Source: Treponema sp. (lineage in GTDB: Bacteria > Spirochaetota > Spirochaetia > Treponematales > Breznakiellaceae). From it: a DNA stretch of 7,846 nucleotides. Position 1 is the stretch's first letter. Every line of letters begins with the position of its first letter. The stretch lies in the NCBI GenBank assembly GCA_031275535.1, contig JAISOR010000177.1, forward strand, positions 1 to 7,846, in the 5' to 3' direction. Both the position numbers and the translations under genes were made by a program. The notes beneath the pieces were generated by a model. It was not told the DNA's origin. It was given only the letters and a program-made list of their open reading frames with translations, and did no database searches. Shown piece by piece: positions 7,210 through 7,846 of the stretch.

Positions 7210-7335
7210 CACCGGTACGGTGAAAAAATTCCTTGGGGTCCTGGCGGCTGACAAAGCCATAGGGGACCCCCCAGAGGGTCCCCCCTATGGCTTTGACACC
7301 GCCACCCCACCAGGTTTTTCTCCACCGTACCGGTG
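7210..7335. repeat. 126-bp near-palindrome with perfect 13-bp terminal inverted repeats
   Basis: The outer ends CACCGGTACGGTG (7210-7222) and CACCGTACCGGTG (7323-7335) are exact reverse complements. Going inward, A-rich and T-rich tracts face each other, then a shared TGGCGG block, then an exact pairing of 7252-7265 with 7282-7295 (CAAAGCCATAGGGG against its complement). After a two-base bulge, ACCC (7266-7269) pairs with GGGT (7276-7279) around a 6-base loop. Nearly the whole element can fold into one long hairpin. It has no coding capacity of its own and shows no clear target-site duplication. It could be a MITE-like or REP-like mobile repeat, or a structured RNA or transcription-termination element. 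Confidence 0.8.
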
Positions 7336-7507
7336 CGTTTTCTTCGGGGGTATCCCGGATGCATACCAAAATATTGCCCGGTCTTTCCTTATGTGGGGGA
7401 AGAGGCGGCTCCCTGCATAATCCGGCTGCCAATCGACATATTTCCCCACCCCCTCGCTCCCCGCAAAGCCTCCATCACAGTACACGCTTTCTTCCCGCTT
7501 CACCCCA

Positions 7508-7541
7508 CACTTTCTTCACCCTCACTCCTCACTTTCTTCAC
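7508..7541. repeat. Two direct copies of CACTTTCTTCAC
   Basis: An identical 12-bp word occurs at 7508-7519 and 7530-7541, separated by CCTCACTCCT, which itself contains the CACTCCT unit of the tract that follows. It looks like an older, diverged edge of the same simple repeat. Confidence 0.6.
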
Positions 7542-7576
7542 TTTCCCCGCCGCCCTTACTCGTTAGGCCGCCCTCG

Positions 7577-7687
7577 ACCCACTTCACTCCTCACTCCTCA
7601 CACTCCACACTCTCCACTCCACACTCCTCACTCCTCACTCTCCACTCTCCACTCCTCACACTCTCCCCACTCTCCACTTTAAATAAA
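7577..7687. repeat. G-free degenerate heptamer repeat tract (CACTCCT / CACTCTC)
   Basis: The plus strand has no G for 111 nt. From 7580 to 7678 it is built from imperfect 7-bp units, mainly CACTCCT (for example 7585-7591 and 7592-7598) and CACTCTC, interspersed with CACAC variants. The minus strand reads as GAGTGAGG-type purine repeats and begins just after the stop codon of the partial gene on the right. Strand asymmetry and unit variation indicate expansion by slippage or recombination. Spacers do not alternate with constant repeats, so it is not a CRISPR array. Confidence 0.8.
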
Positions 7688-7846
7688 GGTCCGGGGCGGC
7701 TGTTTTACCGCGATCCCCCGCTCATCAATGGCCTGATCCTCCCCCGCCTTGCCCGCGGCGGTTTCTGCCGGGCCCGCGGCGGCTGGGTTTGGGCCTGCGG
7801 GGGGGAGTATTTTCTTTATGCCCTCCGTGTTTTCCAGGCTCTCCAG
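7679..7846 (-). CDS. C-terminal end of an unidentified protein (partial)
   Basis: An open frame enters from the right edge at 7846 and ends with TAA at 7681-7679, giving 55 codons. The residues begin LESLENTEGIKKILPPAG, pass through an Ala/Gly/Pro-rich segment and end DERGIAVKQPPRTFI. The absence of stops, the strong GC bias at third positions and the acidic/Ala-Pro linker followed by a basic tail suggest a genuine C-terminus rather than a chance frame. The start lies outside the window, and too little is present to name a family. It is co-directional with the kinase gene but about 580 bp from it, so a shared operon is doubtful. Confidence 0.6.
   Translation of the reverse strand: MESLENTEGIKKILPPAGPNPAAAGPAETAAGKAGEDQAIDERGIAVKQPPRTFI

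Larger units (their letters stand above)
7100..7678. other. Long intergenic region with a palindrome and simple repeats
   Basis: About 580 bp separate the kinase gene from the leftward partial gene at the right edge. Short open frames exist, for example a GTG-started one on the minus strand at 7503-7285, but they lack ribosome binding sites, end within the palindrome or consist of low-complexity repeat, so I do not call them genes. The stretch from about 7336 to 7500 shows no feature beyond growing pyrimidine bias on the plus strand. No tRNA-like or known riboswitch fold was recognised. Confidence 0.6.

Noticed and set aside
7210..7335. Insertion sequence with a transposase
   Set aside because: The element is only 126 bp and has no coding frame between the inverted ends, so at most it is a non-autonomous element.
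7285..7503. A 72-codon minus-strand frame with GTG start upstream of the kinase
   Set aside because: It has no ribosome binding site, ends inside the palindrome and shows no recognisable motif. It overlaps the spurious upstream extension of the kinase frame.
7500..7680. Possible CRISPR array
   Set aside because: Units are only about 7 bp and contiguous, with no constant repeats separated by unique spacers and no cas genes.
7287..7682. A 131-codon plus-strand frame rich in Ser, His, Pro and Thr
   Set aside because: It is a translation of the palindrome arm and the CACTCCT repeat tract. The heptamer repeat keeps frames open by lacking stop codons.

Overview
The window most likely comes from a spirochaete, probably a moderately GC-rich Treponema-type organism of the kind found in insect or termite guts. 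The main evidence is the compact alanyl-tRNA synthetase: it is about 605 residues instead of the usual ~870, lacks the C-terminal C-Ala domain and has lost most of the beta-barrel before the editing core, a form I associate with Borrelia and Treponema. A lipoprotein with a relaxed lipobox and a large hybrid sensor kinase fit this. The species assignment is inference.

Layout. Positions 1-84 are the 3' flank of alaS and hold a possible terminator. alaS runs leftward (85-1902). A 57-bp divergent promoter region (1903-1959) separates it from a rightward gene for a predicted lipoprotein with two LGFP-like motifs (1960-3201). That gene converges, with only 10 bp between stop codons, on a leftward gene for a membrane-bound multi-sensor hybrid histidine kinase (3212-7099). 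Upstream of the kinase is an intergenic region of about 580 bp (7100-7678), large compared with the other gaps. It contains a 126-bp near-palindrome (7210-7335) and a pyrimidine-rich degenerate heptamer repeat tract (about 7500-7678). The right edge (7679-7846) holds the last 55 codons of another leftward gene with an Ala/Pro/Gly-rich tail.

How the genes relate. alaS is a housekeeping translation gene, and nothing ties it functionally to its neighbours. The lipoprotein is predicted to be anchored to a membrane. The kinase combines a periplasmic CHASE4 sensor with cytoplasmic HAMP, PAS, GAF and PAS modules, a complete kinase core and two receiver domains. No DNA-binding response regulator or Hpt protein is encoded here, so its output partner lies elsewhere. 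I found no tRNA, rRNA, CRISPR array, transposase or defence system. The least explained parts are the palindromic element and the G-free repeat tract.
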